Below, in pieces: positions 57,367 through 64,000 of a stretch of 64,000 nt of DNA; positions within the stretch are counted from its first letter, which is position 1; each line of letters starts with the position of its first letter. The translations under genes were made by a program, and so were the position numbers. The stretch covers positions 95,492 through 159,491 of the forward strand of contig NZ_VCKW01000001.1 in assembly GCF_005889715.1 (NCBI RefSeq), read 5' to 3'. The notes under the pieces were generated by a model. The model worked only from the letters and a program-made list of their open reading frames with translations. It searched no databases and was not told where the DNA came from. The DNA is from Actinomadura soli. Its GTDB lineage: Bacteria > Actinomycetota > Actinomycetes > Streptosporangiales > Streptosporangiaceae.

Positions 57367-57405
57367 GGGTCAGGCCGGTGGGTCAGGCCGGTGGGTCAGG
57401 CCGCG
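57367..57405 (-). repeat. 13-bp tandem repeat between PGI copies A and B
   Basis: Unit gggtcaggccggt (plus-strand reading) at 57367-57379 and 57380-57392, with a third copy at 57393-57405 that differs at two bases, and a degenerate unit just before. It lies in the only sizeable gap (150 nt) inside the PPP operon. Confidence 0.75.
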
Positions 57406-57426
57406 GGTCGGATCGGCGGTCGGCGA

Positions 57427-59112
57427 TCAGGCGAGCGCCGCGGCGAGCTGGGCGAGGCCCTCCCCGCGGTCGCGCAGATGGAGGCGGACGGCGGGACGGC
57501 CGAGCGACCGGACCACCCGCAGGTCGCCGAACGCCTGCGCGAGCTGCAGCTCCCCGAGGCTGTACGGCCGCCCGGGGATCGGGACGTCGTCCGTGACGGC
57601 ACCGGTGACCTGCAGGAACGCCCCGTTCTGGGGGCCGCCCTTGTGGTACTGGCCGACGGTGTGCAGCGAACGCGGCCCCCACCCGAACGTCACGGGCGCC
57701 GGACGCCGGCGGACCTTCGCACCCCGCGCGGCCAGCAGCGGCCGGAGCCCGGCCGCCGCCGCGTCCCCGACCCGGTCCAGGTAGGCGACCACGGCGAGGT
57801 AGCCGCCGTCCGGGACGTCCTCCAGAACCAGGTCGAGGACCTCGGTCAAGGTCTGCGCGCCGCGCAGCGCGCCCTCCGGGGCGTGCACCTCCACCGCGCC
57901 CGCCACCAGTTCCGGGGGCCGCCGCACGACCGTGGGCGCCGCGCCCTCATCGGAGCGCAGCAGCGCCGCCGTGCTCTCCAGCGACTGGACGGCGCCCGGC
58001 TCGGCGAACGGGTCCACGCCGATCACCCGGGACGCCGCCGCGACCGCGTACTCCCACAGCAGGAACTGCGCGCCGAGCGGACCGGCGACGCTCACGCCGG
58101 CCTCGCGTCCCGGGCCGGGCTCGTCCGGGCGGCGGCCCAGGATGACGCGGCGCAGGTCGTCGGCCAGCTCGAAGCCCGGCGCGTCGACGCTCTCCACCAC
58201 GACGGGCAGCAGGCCCTTGCCGTCCTTGCCCATCGCCCCGCCGACCAGCTGCTCGGCCCACGCGGCGAAGCCGCCGAGACCCGAGCCGTGGTCGGCGATG
58301 ACCAGCTTGTCGCGGGCGCCGAGCGCCGACGAGGCGAGCGCCGCGCCCAGCGCCAGCGCCGGGTTGTCGTACGGCTGCCGGAGCGCCCGGGCCAGCCGGG
58401 ACGCCTCGTCCAGCAGGACGGTCACGTCCACCCCGGCGAGCGCGGCGGCGACGACGCCCCGCGCGCCGAGCGCGCCGAACCGCGAGTCGACGTCGGTTTC
58501 CGCGTGGACGAGGTGATGCCCCGCGTCCAGGGCGGCGCGTGCGAGCGCGGAGCCCTCCTCCGCCACGACCACGAACCGGCGGGCCAGCTCGGCGCCGCCG
58601 AGCCCGGCCTCGGTGAACGCGCGCCCGAAGACGCGGCGCAGCGACTCCGCCTCGGCGCTCTCGCCCACCACGACGACGAGCGTCCGGTCCAGGTCGCCGG
58701 CGAGGACGCCCGACACCTCATGCGGGTCGGAGGTGTCCAGAACGATCAGCTCCGTCCCTCCGGAGGCGCCCCCGTCGGGGTCGCGGAGCAGGGTGCGGAA
58801 CATCGCGTCGGCGGCGAGCGCGGAACCGCCCGCGCCCAGGAGGACGACCCGGTCGAGACCGGCGTCGCGGGCCTCGGCCGCCGGATCGGCCAGCCGGCCC
58901 GCCAGCGACCGCGAGGTCTCCGGCAGGTCCAGCCAGCCGAGGCGGCGGGCGGCAAGCGGGGCCGCGTCGGGCCCCCACAGGTTGGCGTTCCCGGACGTCA
59001 GCGACCCCGGGACGCCGTCGGAGACGAGCCGGTCCAGGACCGTCTCGCTCTCGTCGACGACGGCGCCGCGGATGGTGACCGAGATCCCCCCGGCGGTCAC
59101 CACCGAGGTCAC
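57427..59112 (-). CDS. PGI-like protein, best conserved (copy A)
   Basis: 561 residues. Most like the single actinobacterial PGI usually found after tal: [45 protein letters not shown] (GMGGSS-like), [64 protein letters not shown]. But the phosphate-binding loop that should read SKS-G-x-T-x-ET is VGESAEAES, three residues shorter and without Lys or Thr. So even this copy may not be a normal isomerase. GTG 59112 overlaps the tal stop (GTGA), so it is coupled to transaldolase. Confidence 0.8.
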   Translation of the reverse strand: MTSVVTAGGISVTIRGAVVDESETVLDRLVSDGVPGSLTSGNANLWGPDAAPLAARRLGWLDLPETSRSLAGRLADPAAEARDAGLDRVVLLGAGGSALAADAMFRTLLRDPDGGASGGTELIVLDTSDPHEVSGVLAGDLDRTLVVVVGESAEAESLRRVFGRAFTEAGLGGAELARRFVVVAEEGSALARAALDAGHHLVHAETDVDSRFGALGARGVVAAALAGVDVTVLLDEASRLARALRQPYDNPALALGAALASSALGARDKLVIADHGSGLGGFAAWAEQLVGGAMGKDGKGLLPVVVESVDAPGFELADDLRRVILGRRPDEPGPGREAGVSVAGPLGAQFLLWEYAVAAASRVIGVDPFAEPGAVQSLESTAALLRSDEGAAPTVVRRPPELVAGAVEVHAPEGALRGAQTLTEVLDLVLEDVPDGGYLAVVAYLDRVGDAAAAGLRPLLAARGAKVRRRPAPVTFGWGPRSLHTVGQYHKGGPQNGAFLQVTGAVTDDVPIPGRPYSLGELQLAQAFGDLRVVRSLGRPAVRLHLRDRGEGLAQLAAALA

Positions 59113-60224
59113 GCGCCGGCCCTCTTGGCGTCCAGCTCGCCGGTGATGGACTCGAGCAGTTCCTTCCACGAGGCCGCGAACTTCTCGACGCCCTCGTCCT
59201 CGAGCACCTTCACGACGTCGTCGTAGTCGACCCCGGCGTCCTTCAGCGCCGCCATGTGCGCGCGGGCGTCGTCGTAGGCGCCGCGGACGGTGTCGCCGCG
59301 CAGCTGACCGTGGTCGGCCACCGCCTCCAGCGTCGCCTCCGGCATCGTGTTGACCGTGCCGGGCGCGACCAGCTCGTCCACGTAGAGCGTGTCGACGAGG
59401 TCGGGGTCCTTCACGCCGGTCGAGGCCCACAGCGGACGCTGCGGACGCGCCCCCGCGTCCTTCAGCGCCTTCCACCGGTCCGTGCCGAACCTCTCCTCGT
59501 ACAGCGCGTACGCGAGCCGCGCGTTGGCGAGGCCCGCCTTGGACTCCAGCGCCTTCGCCCCGTCCGTGCCGATCTTCTTCAGCCGCTTGTCGATCTCGGT
59601 GTCGACCCGGCTGACGAAGAACGACGCGACCGACGCGATCTTCGACAGGTCGTGCCCGTTCTCCCTCGCCTGCTCCAGCCCGGCGAAGAACGCGTCGATG
59701 ACCTCGCCGTAGCGCGCCAGCGAGAAGATCAGCGTCACGTTCACGCTGATGCCCTGCGCCAGCGTCGCCGTGATCGCCGGCAGGCCCTCCTTCGTCGCCG
59801 GGATCTTGATGAACAGGTTGGGCCGGTCCACCAGCCACCACAGCACCCGCGCCTCGGCGACCGTCGCGCGGGTGTCGCGGGCCAGCCTCGGGTCGACCTC
59901 GATCGACACGCGGCCGTCGAGGCCGTCCGTCCGGTCGTACACCGGGCGCAGCACGTCGCAGCCCCAGCGGATGTCGCGGGTGATGATCGCGCGGGACGCC
60001 TCCTCGACGTCCATGCCGAGCACCGCCAGGTCGCGGACCTGGTCGTCGTAGGCCGTGCCCTTGCTCAGCGCCTTCGCGAAGATCGTCGGGTTGGACGTGA
60101 CGCCCACCACGTTCCTGTCCTTGACCAGCTCCGCCAGGTTGCCCGACTTCAGCCGGTCGCGGCTGATGTCGTCCAGCCAGATCGACACGCCCTCGTCCGA
60201 GAGCGCCTTCAGAATGTCGCTCAT
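59109..60224 (-). CDS. tal: Transaldolase
   Basis: 371 residues, the longer actinobacterial type. [32 protein letters not shown], Schiff-base lysine in [26 protein letters not shown] and the C-terminal [34 protein letters not shown]. Moves a dihydroxyacetone unit between sugar phosphates in the non-oxidative pentose phosphate pathway. ATG 60224 follows GGGAGAGGG, 11 nt after tkt. Confidence 0.97.
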   Translation of the reverse strand: MSDILKALSDEGVSIWLDDISRDRLKSGNLAELVKDRNVVGVTSNPTIFAKALSKGTAYDDQVRDLAVLGMDVEEASRAIITRDIRWGCDVLRPVYDRTDGLDGRVSIEVDPRLARDTRATVAEARVLWWLVDRPNLFIKIPATKEGLPAITATLAQGISVNVTLIFSLARYGEVIDAFFAGLEQARENGHDLSKIASVASFFVSRVDTEIDKRLKKIGTDGAKALESKAGLANARLAYALYEERFGTDRWKALKDAGARPQRPLWASTGVKDPDLVDTLYVDELVAPGTVNTMPEATLEAVADHGQLRGDTVRGAYDDARAHMAALKDAGVDYDDVVKVLEDEGVEKFAASWKELLESITGELDAKRAGA

Positions 60225-60235
60225 CGTCCCTCTCC

Positions 60236-62362
60236 CTAGTTGCCGGTGGTCTCGCCGCGCCCGGCGTGCTTGACGCTCGCCTTGATCAGGCTGGCCTTCG
60301 CCGCCGCCACGACCCGCTCGGAGGTGAGGCCGAACTGCAGGAAAAGCGTCTTGTGGTCGGCGGACGCGCCGAAGTGCTCCAGGCTCACCGCCTCGCCGGC
60401 GTCCCCGATGTAGGAGCGCCAGCCGAGCGCGATCCCGGCCTCGACCGAGACGCGGGCGCGCACGCCGGGCGGCAGGACCTCCTGCCGGTACGCGTCGGTC
60501 TGCGCCTCGAACCACTCCACGCACGGCATCGACACGACGCGGGCCGGGGTGCCCTCCGCCTGCAGCGTGGCGCGGGCCTCCAGCGCGAGCTGCACCTCGC
60601 TGCCGGTCGCGATGATGATCACGTCGGGCTGCCCGCCGTCGGCGTCGGCCAGCACGTAGCCGCCCTTCGCGGCGCCCTCCGCGGACGCCAGCTCGCCGCC
60701 CCGGTCGAGCGTCGGCAGCTTCTGCCGCGTCAGCGCGAGGCCGGCCGGGCGGTCGGTGTGCCCGAGGATCGTCCGCCACGCCACCGCGGTCTCGTTGGCG
60801 TCCCCCGGGCGGACGACGTCCAGGCCCGGGATCGCCCGCAGCGCCCACAGGTGCTCGACGGGCTGGTGCGTGGGGCCGTCCTCGCCGAGGCCGATCGAGT
60901 CGTGCGTCCACACGAATGTGACCGGCAGCTTCATCAGCGCCGCCAGCCGCACCGCAGGACGCATGTAGTCGCTGAAGACCAGGAACGTGCCGCCGTAGGG
61001 GCGGGTGCCGCCGTGCAGCGCGATGCCGTTGCAGATCGCGGCCATGGCGTGCTCGCGGACGCCGAAGTGCAGCGTCCGGCCGTACCGGTGCCCGGGGAAC
61101 TCCTTGGTCTGGAACTCCTCGGGGATGAACGACGGCTCGCCCTTCATCGTCGTGTTGTTGCTCTCGGCCAGGTCGGCCGAGCCGCCCCACAGCTCCGGCA
61201 GCACCGGCGCCAGCGCGGCGAGGATCTGCCCGGACGCGGCGCGGGTCGCGATGTCCTTGCCGACCTCGAACGCCGGCAGCGAGGCGGCCCATTCGGGCGG
61301 CAGCGCGCGGGACGCGACCCGGTCGAACTCGGCGGCCCGCTCCGGGTTCGCCGACCGCCACGCCTCGAACGTCTTGTTCCATCCGGCGTGGTCGGCGCGG
61401 CCCCGCTCGCACACCCCGCGCGCGTGCGCCAGGACGTCCTCGGGGACGTGGAACGTCTCCGCCGGGTCCAGGCCGAGGATCCGCTTGGTCGCCGCGACCT
61501 CGTCGTCGCCGAGCGCCGAACCGTGGGCCTTGCCGGTGTTCTTCTTGTTCGGCGCGGGCCAGCCGATGATCGTCCGCAGCGCGATGAACGACGGGCGGGA
61601 CGTCTCGGCCTTCGCCGCGGCGAACGCGGCGGCCAGCGCGGCGACGTTCTCCTCGTAGTCGCCGTTCTCCGTCCAGTCGACGTAGTGGACGTCCCAGCCG
61701 TAGGCGGCGTACCGGGCCCGCACGTCCTCCGACATCGCGATCGCGGTGTCGTCCTCGATGGAGATGCGGTTGTCGTCGTACAGCAGGACCAGGTTCCCGA
61801 GCCGCTGGTGGGCGGCGAGGGCGCTCGCCTCGTGGCTGATGCCCTCCTGGACGTCGCCGTCGGACGCGAACGCCCAGACCATGTGGTCGAACGGCGACTC
61901 GCCCTGCGGCGCGTCGGGGTCGAACAGGCCGCGCTCGCGCCGCGCCGCCATCGCCATCCCGACGGCGTTCGCGATGCCCTGCCCCAGCGGGCCCGTCGTC
62001 GTCTCCACGCCCGCGGTGTGCCCGAACTCCGGGTGGCCGGGGGTGAGGCTGCCCCACTTGCGCAGGGCCCGCAGGTCCTCCAGCGTCATCGGGTAGCCCG
62101 ACAGGTACAGCTGGATGTAGAGGGTCAGGCTGGAGTGGCCGCAGGACAACACGAACCTGTCCCGGCCGGGCCAGTGCGGGTCCGTCGGGTCGTGCCGCAG
62201 GAAGCGCTGGAAGAGGAGGTAGGCGGCGGGCGCGAGGCTCATCGCCGTCCCCGGGTGGCCGGAGCCCGCCTCCTCGACCGCGTCCATCGCGAGGGCGCGG
62301 ACCACGTCCACCGCCCGCCGGTCTTGGTCGGACCACTCAAACGTGCTGTTTGCCCTGCTCAC
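60236..62362 (-). CDS. tkt: Transketolase
   Basis: 708 residues. [34 protein letters not shown], ThDP motif ([12 protein letters not shown]-x-I), [32 protein letters not shown] and the C-terminal domain to [15 protein letters not shown] 62362 is preceded by GAGAGGAG; longer in-frame options give an Arg/Pro-rich leader unlike the family. First gene of the eight-gene operon to pgl. Confidence 0.97.
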   Translation of the reverse strand: MSRANSTFEWSDQDRRAVDVVRALAMDAVEEAGSGHPGTAMSLAPAAYLLFQRFLRHDPTDPHWPGRDRFVLSCGHSSLTLYIQLYLSGYPMTLEDLRALRKWGSLTPGHPEFGHTAGVETTTGPLGQGIANAVGMAMAARRERGLFDPDAPQGESPFDHMVWAFASDGDVQEGISHEASALAAHQRLGNLVLLYDDNRISIEDDTAIAMSEDVRARYAAYGWDVHYVDWTENGDYEENVAALAAAFAAAKAETSRPSFIALRTIIGWPAPNKKNTGKAHGSALGDDEVAATKRILGLDPAETFHVPEDVLAHARGVCERGRADHAGWNKTFEAWRSANPERAAEFDRVASRALPPEWAASLPAFEVGKDIATRAASGQILAALAPVLPELWGGSADLAESNNTTMKGEPSFIPEEFQTKEFPGHRYGRTLHFGVREHAMAAICNGIALHGGTRPYGGTFLVFSDYMRPAVRLAALMKLPVTFVWTHDSIGLGEDGPTHQPVEHLWALRAIPGLDVVRPGDANETAVAWRTILGHTDRPAGLALTRQKLPTLDRGGELASAEGAAKGGYVLADADGGQPDVIIIATGSEVQLALEARATLQAEGTPARVVSMPCVEWFEAQTDAYRQEVLPPGVRARVSVEAGIALGWRSYIGDAGEAVSLEHFGASADHKTLFLQFGLTSERVVAAAKASLIKASVKHAGRGETTGN

Positions 62363-62760
62363 GGAACGCCGGGCTCCTCTCGAACCGGTGTACGGACTGT
62401 GCTCTGTGCGCCGTCCGCGCGCGTCCGCCCCATGAGCGGTAACGTCCGGCGGCGCGGCGCCTCTTCCCGCCGGTCCCGTGCGACGCCGCGTCCGTGACCG
62501 GCGAAGATCATGACTCGCCCATCGCGAGCCTATCGCCAAGCACCCCTGCCCGGACGTACCGGCGGCTAACCCCCGCGCCGGGGGGATCCGGCGGGGTGAT
62601 CAGGCGACCCGGTGCGTGGCCTCCGGAGGGGGCGCACTACAGTGATTGCGCGGTTGACGACAGCGGCCGCGGCAGGAAGAAGCCGGAAGTTGCATCCAGC
62701 CGAGGCCGGCCCGGATCGCGGGGGCGCCGCCGAGGTGGTACGCGACTTTCTCATCCCTAG
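62363..62760. other. Divergent tkt/ctaB intergenic region
   Basis: About 400 bp without a convincing gene. It must carry the promoter of the PPP operon and that of ctaB. Seen: a minus-strand TAGGCT (62532-62527) that could be a -10 with a leader of about 160 nt to tkt, the small palindrome CACTACAGTG (about 62635-62644), and TTGACG on the plus strand near 62655. No operator with strong symmetry was found. Confidence 0.5.
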
Positions 62761-63789
62761 TTGGACGTGGACCCGATTGTGACGGTGCTCAGCAACAAGC
62801 GCGGAGTCGAGGTCGAGATCGACCTCGACGCGGGGGCGTCCGTGGCCCCGCTCGTGCCGGTGACCGCAGACCCGGCTCTCGACCTGGCCCCGGCCGTCCG
62901 GCGGACGTTCGGGGCGAGCGTGCGCGCGTACGTGGCCCTGACGAAGCCGCGCGTGATCGAGCTGCTCCTGATCACCACCATCCCGGTGATGTTCCTCGCG
63001 TCCGGCGGCGTCCCTGAGCTGTCCACCGTGCTGCTGACGCTGGCGTTCGGCACCATGTCCGCCGGCGCCGCCAACGCGATCAACTGCTACATCGACCGCG
63101 ACATCGACGCCAAGATGCGCCGCACCCGGCGGCGCCCGCTGGCCCGCCACCAGGTCACCCCGGCCCGCGCGCTGATCTTCGGCGTCGGGCTCGCCGTGCT
63201 GTCCACGGCCGGGTTCCTGCTCGCCGTCAACCCGGTCGCCGCCGCGGGGTCGCTGTTCGCGATCCTGTTCTACGTCTTCGTGTACTCGCTGCTGCTCAAG
63301 CGGCGGACGTCGCAGAACGTCGTGTGGGGCGGCATCGCCGGGTGCATGCCCGTCCTCATCGGGTGGGCGTCGGTCACCGGCGGCGTCGCCTGGACGCCGT
63401 TGGTCCTGTTCGGCGTCGTGTTCCTCTGGACGCCGCCGCACACCTGGACGCTCGCGATGCGCTACCGCGACGACTACGCGGTCGCCAAGGTCCCGATGCT
63501 GCCGGTCGTCGCCACCGAGCGCCGCGTCGTCACCGAGAGCCTCGTCTACACCTACGCCACCGTGGCCTGCTCGCTGCTGCTGTGGCCGGTCGCCGGGATG
63601 GGCCCGGTGTACGGCGCCGTCGCCGTCGTCCTCGGCCTGGTGTTCCTCGCCGAGGGCCACCGGCTGCTCCGCGCGGTGCGGGCCGGGGTGACGGGCGTCC
63701 ACCTCCGGCCGATGCGGTTCTTCCACCTGTCGAACGTCTACCTGGCGCTGCTGTTCACGGCCGTGGCCGTCGACCCGATCCTGTCCTAG
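62761..63789 (+). CDS. ctaB: Protoheme IX farnesyltransferase (heme O synthase)
   Basis: 342 residues from TTG 62761; GTG 62767 or GTG 62779 are alternative starts since no ribosome site decides. UbiA-type prenyltransferase with about eight helices: [33 protein letters not shown] (the N..DxxxD Mg-diphosphate site), [41 protein letters not shown]. Makes heme O for cytochrome oxidase. Divergent placement to tkt is conserved in actinobacteria. Confidence 0.95.
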   Translation: MDVDPIVTVLSNKRGVEVEIDLDAGASVAPLVPVTADPALDLAPAVRRTFGASVRAYVALTKPRVIELLLITTIPVMFLASGGVPELSTVLLTLAFGTMSAGAANAINCYIDRDIDAKMRRTRRRPLARHQVTPARALIFGVGLAVLSTAGFLLAVNPVAAAGSLFAILFYVFVYSLLLKRRTSQNVVWGGIAGCMPVLIGWASVTGGVAWTPLVLFGVVFLWTPPHTWTLAMRYRDDYAVAKVPMLPVVATERRVVTESLVYTYATVACSLLLWPVAGMGPVYGAVAVVLGLVFLAEGHRLLRAVRAGVTGVHLRPMRFFHLSNVYLALLFTAVAVDPILS

Positions 63790-63837
63790 GCGGGCGTTCC
63801 CGCCGCGGGCGTCTCTCCGTTCGCCGGAACCTCCCGT

Positions 63838-63843
63838 TACGCT
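63838..63843 (+). promoter_or_regulatory. Leaderless -10 box at the window end
   Basis: TACGCT, 7 nt, then ATG 63851; there is no Shine-Dalgarno. Confidence 0.55.
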
Positions 63844-63850
63844 TCGCAAC

Positions 63851-64000
63851 ATGACGCACGTGGACCCCAAGGCGGTGCTCGAAGGCCGGGTTCCGGGCCG
63901 GCCGCCGCTCGGCATGATCCTCGGCATGACCGTCTCGGGCGTGTGCGTCCTCATCGCGCTCGGCCTGACCGCCGCGCTCGGCGGGGCGGGCTTCTGGGTG
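63851..64000 (+). CDS. Membrane protein, 5' fragment
   Basis: 50 residues visible before the window ends: a short hydrophilic start (MTHVDPKAVLEGRVPG) and a hydrophobic segment from about residue 21 (LGMILGMTVSGVCVLIALGL). It could be a small membrane protein or the start of a longer one. The family cannot be told. The start is supported by the -10 box described at 63838. Confidence 0.5.
   Translation, partial: MTHVDPKAVLEGRVPGRPPLGMILGMTVSGVCVLIALGLTAALGGAGFWV

Noticed and set aside
55669..59226. 1185-codon plus-strand frame opposite the PGI-like genes
   Set aside because: Composition rich in Arg/Gln/His/Val without domain signatures; the minus-strand genes have PGI text and overlaps typical of an operon.

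Overview
The window reads as chromosome of a high-GC (well over 70% GC), mycothiol-making, probably sporulating actinomycete. Markers are WhiA, an RbpA-family protein, the S-(hydroxymethyl)mycothiol dehydrogenase MscR, a mycothiol-dependent maleylpyruvate isomerase-like enzyme, OpcA beside zwf, and the order uvrA..uvrC-rapZ-yvcK-whiA..gap-pgk-tpiA-secG. A Thermomonosporaceae/Actinomadura-like origin would fit but is inference. No tRNA, rRNA, CRISPR, IS element or prophage was seen.

Layout. 1-8 kb: end of a MoxR ATPase plus VWA pair, an MFS exporter with a divergent HxlR regulator and paired operators, a TetR/SPW-protein operon, the mscR-MBL pair, a P-loop protein and a second MBL hydrolase. 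8.1-13.5 kb: a three-gene unit that is the most unusual part: a small three-helix membrane protein, a 1293-residue fusion of cyclic-nucleotide-binding domain, Crp-type HTH, NB-ARC ATPase and TPR array, and a second Crp-type regulator. 13.5-26 kb: conserved DNA repair and sporulation genes (uvrA, uvrC, rapZ, yvcK, whiA), with two tandem Rieske lipoproteins and an MscS channel between uvrA and uvrC. 26-30 kb: whiA is separated from gap by a junction of two 5'-truncated gene remnants and a three-gene operon of paralogous membrane proteins. 30-36 kb: gap-pgk-tpiA-secG-rbpA, a strong terminator, then a ZTP-type riboswitch and glyA. 36-50 kb: ordinary accessory metabolism and regulation (methyltransferase, MocR regulator, ECF sigma factor, MarR/MFS, two-component system, L,D-transpeptidase). 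50.5-62.4 kb: a pentose phosphate operon on the minus strand, tkt-tal-(three PGI-like genes)-zwf-opcA-pgl. The end holds divergent ctaB and a partial membrane protein.

How the genes work together. The PPP operon supplies NADPH, with OpcA as G6PDH partner. Its three tandem PGI-like genes are joined to neighbours by short overlaps but show graded loss of sugar-phosphate-binding motifs. Glycolysis is encoded opposite. The UvrA/UvrC excision repair genes carry PafBC-type DNA-damage promoter signatures, near-perfect at uvrC. About a dozen genes show a TANNNT box 6-8 nt before the start codon, the signature of leaderless transcripts; this fixes several starts.

Limits: all calls are from reading the sequence and translations; no database search, structure prediction or RNA folding was run.
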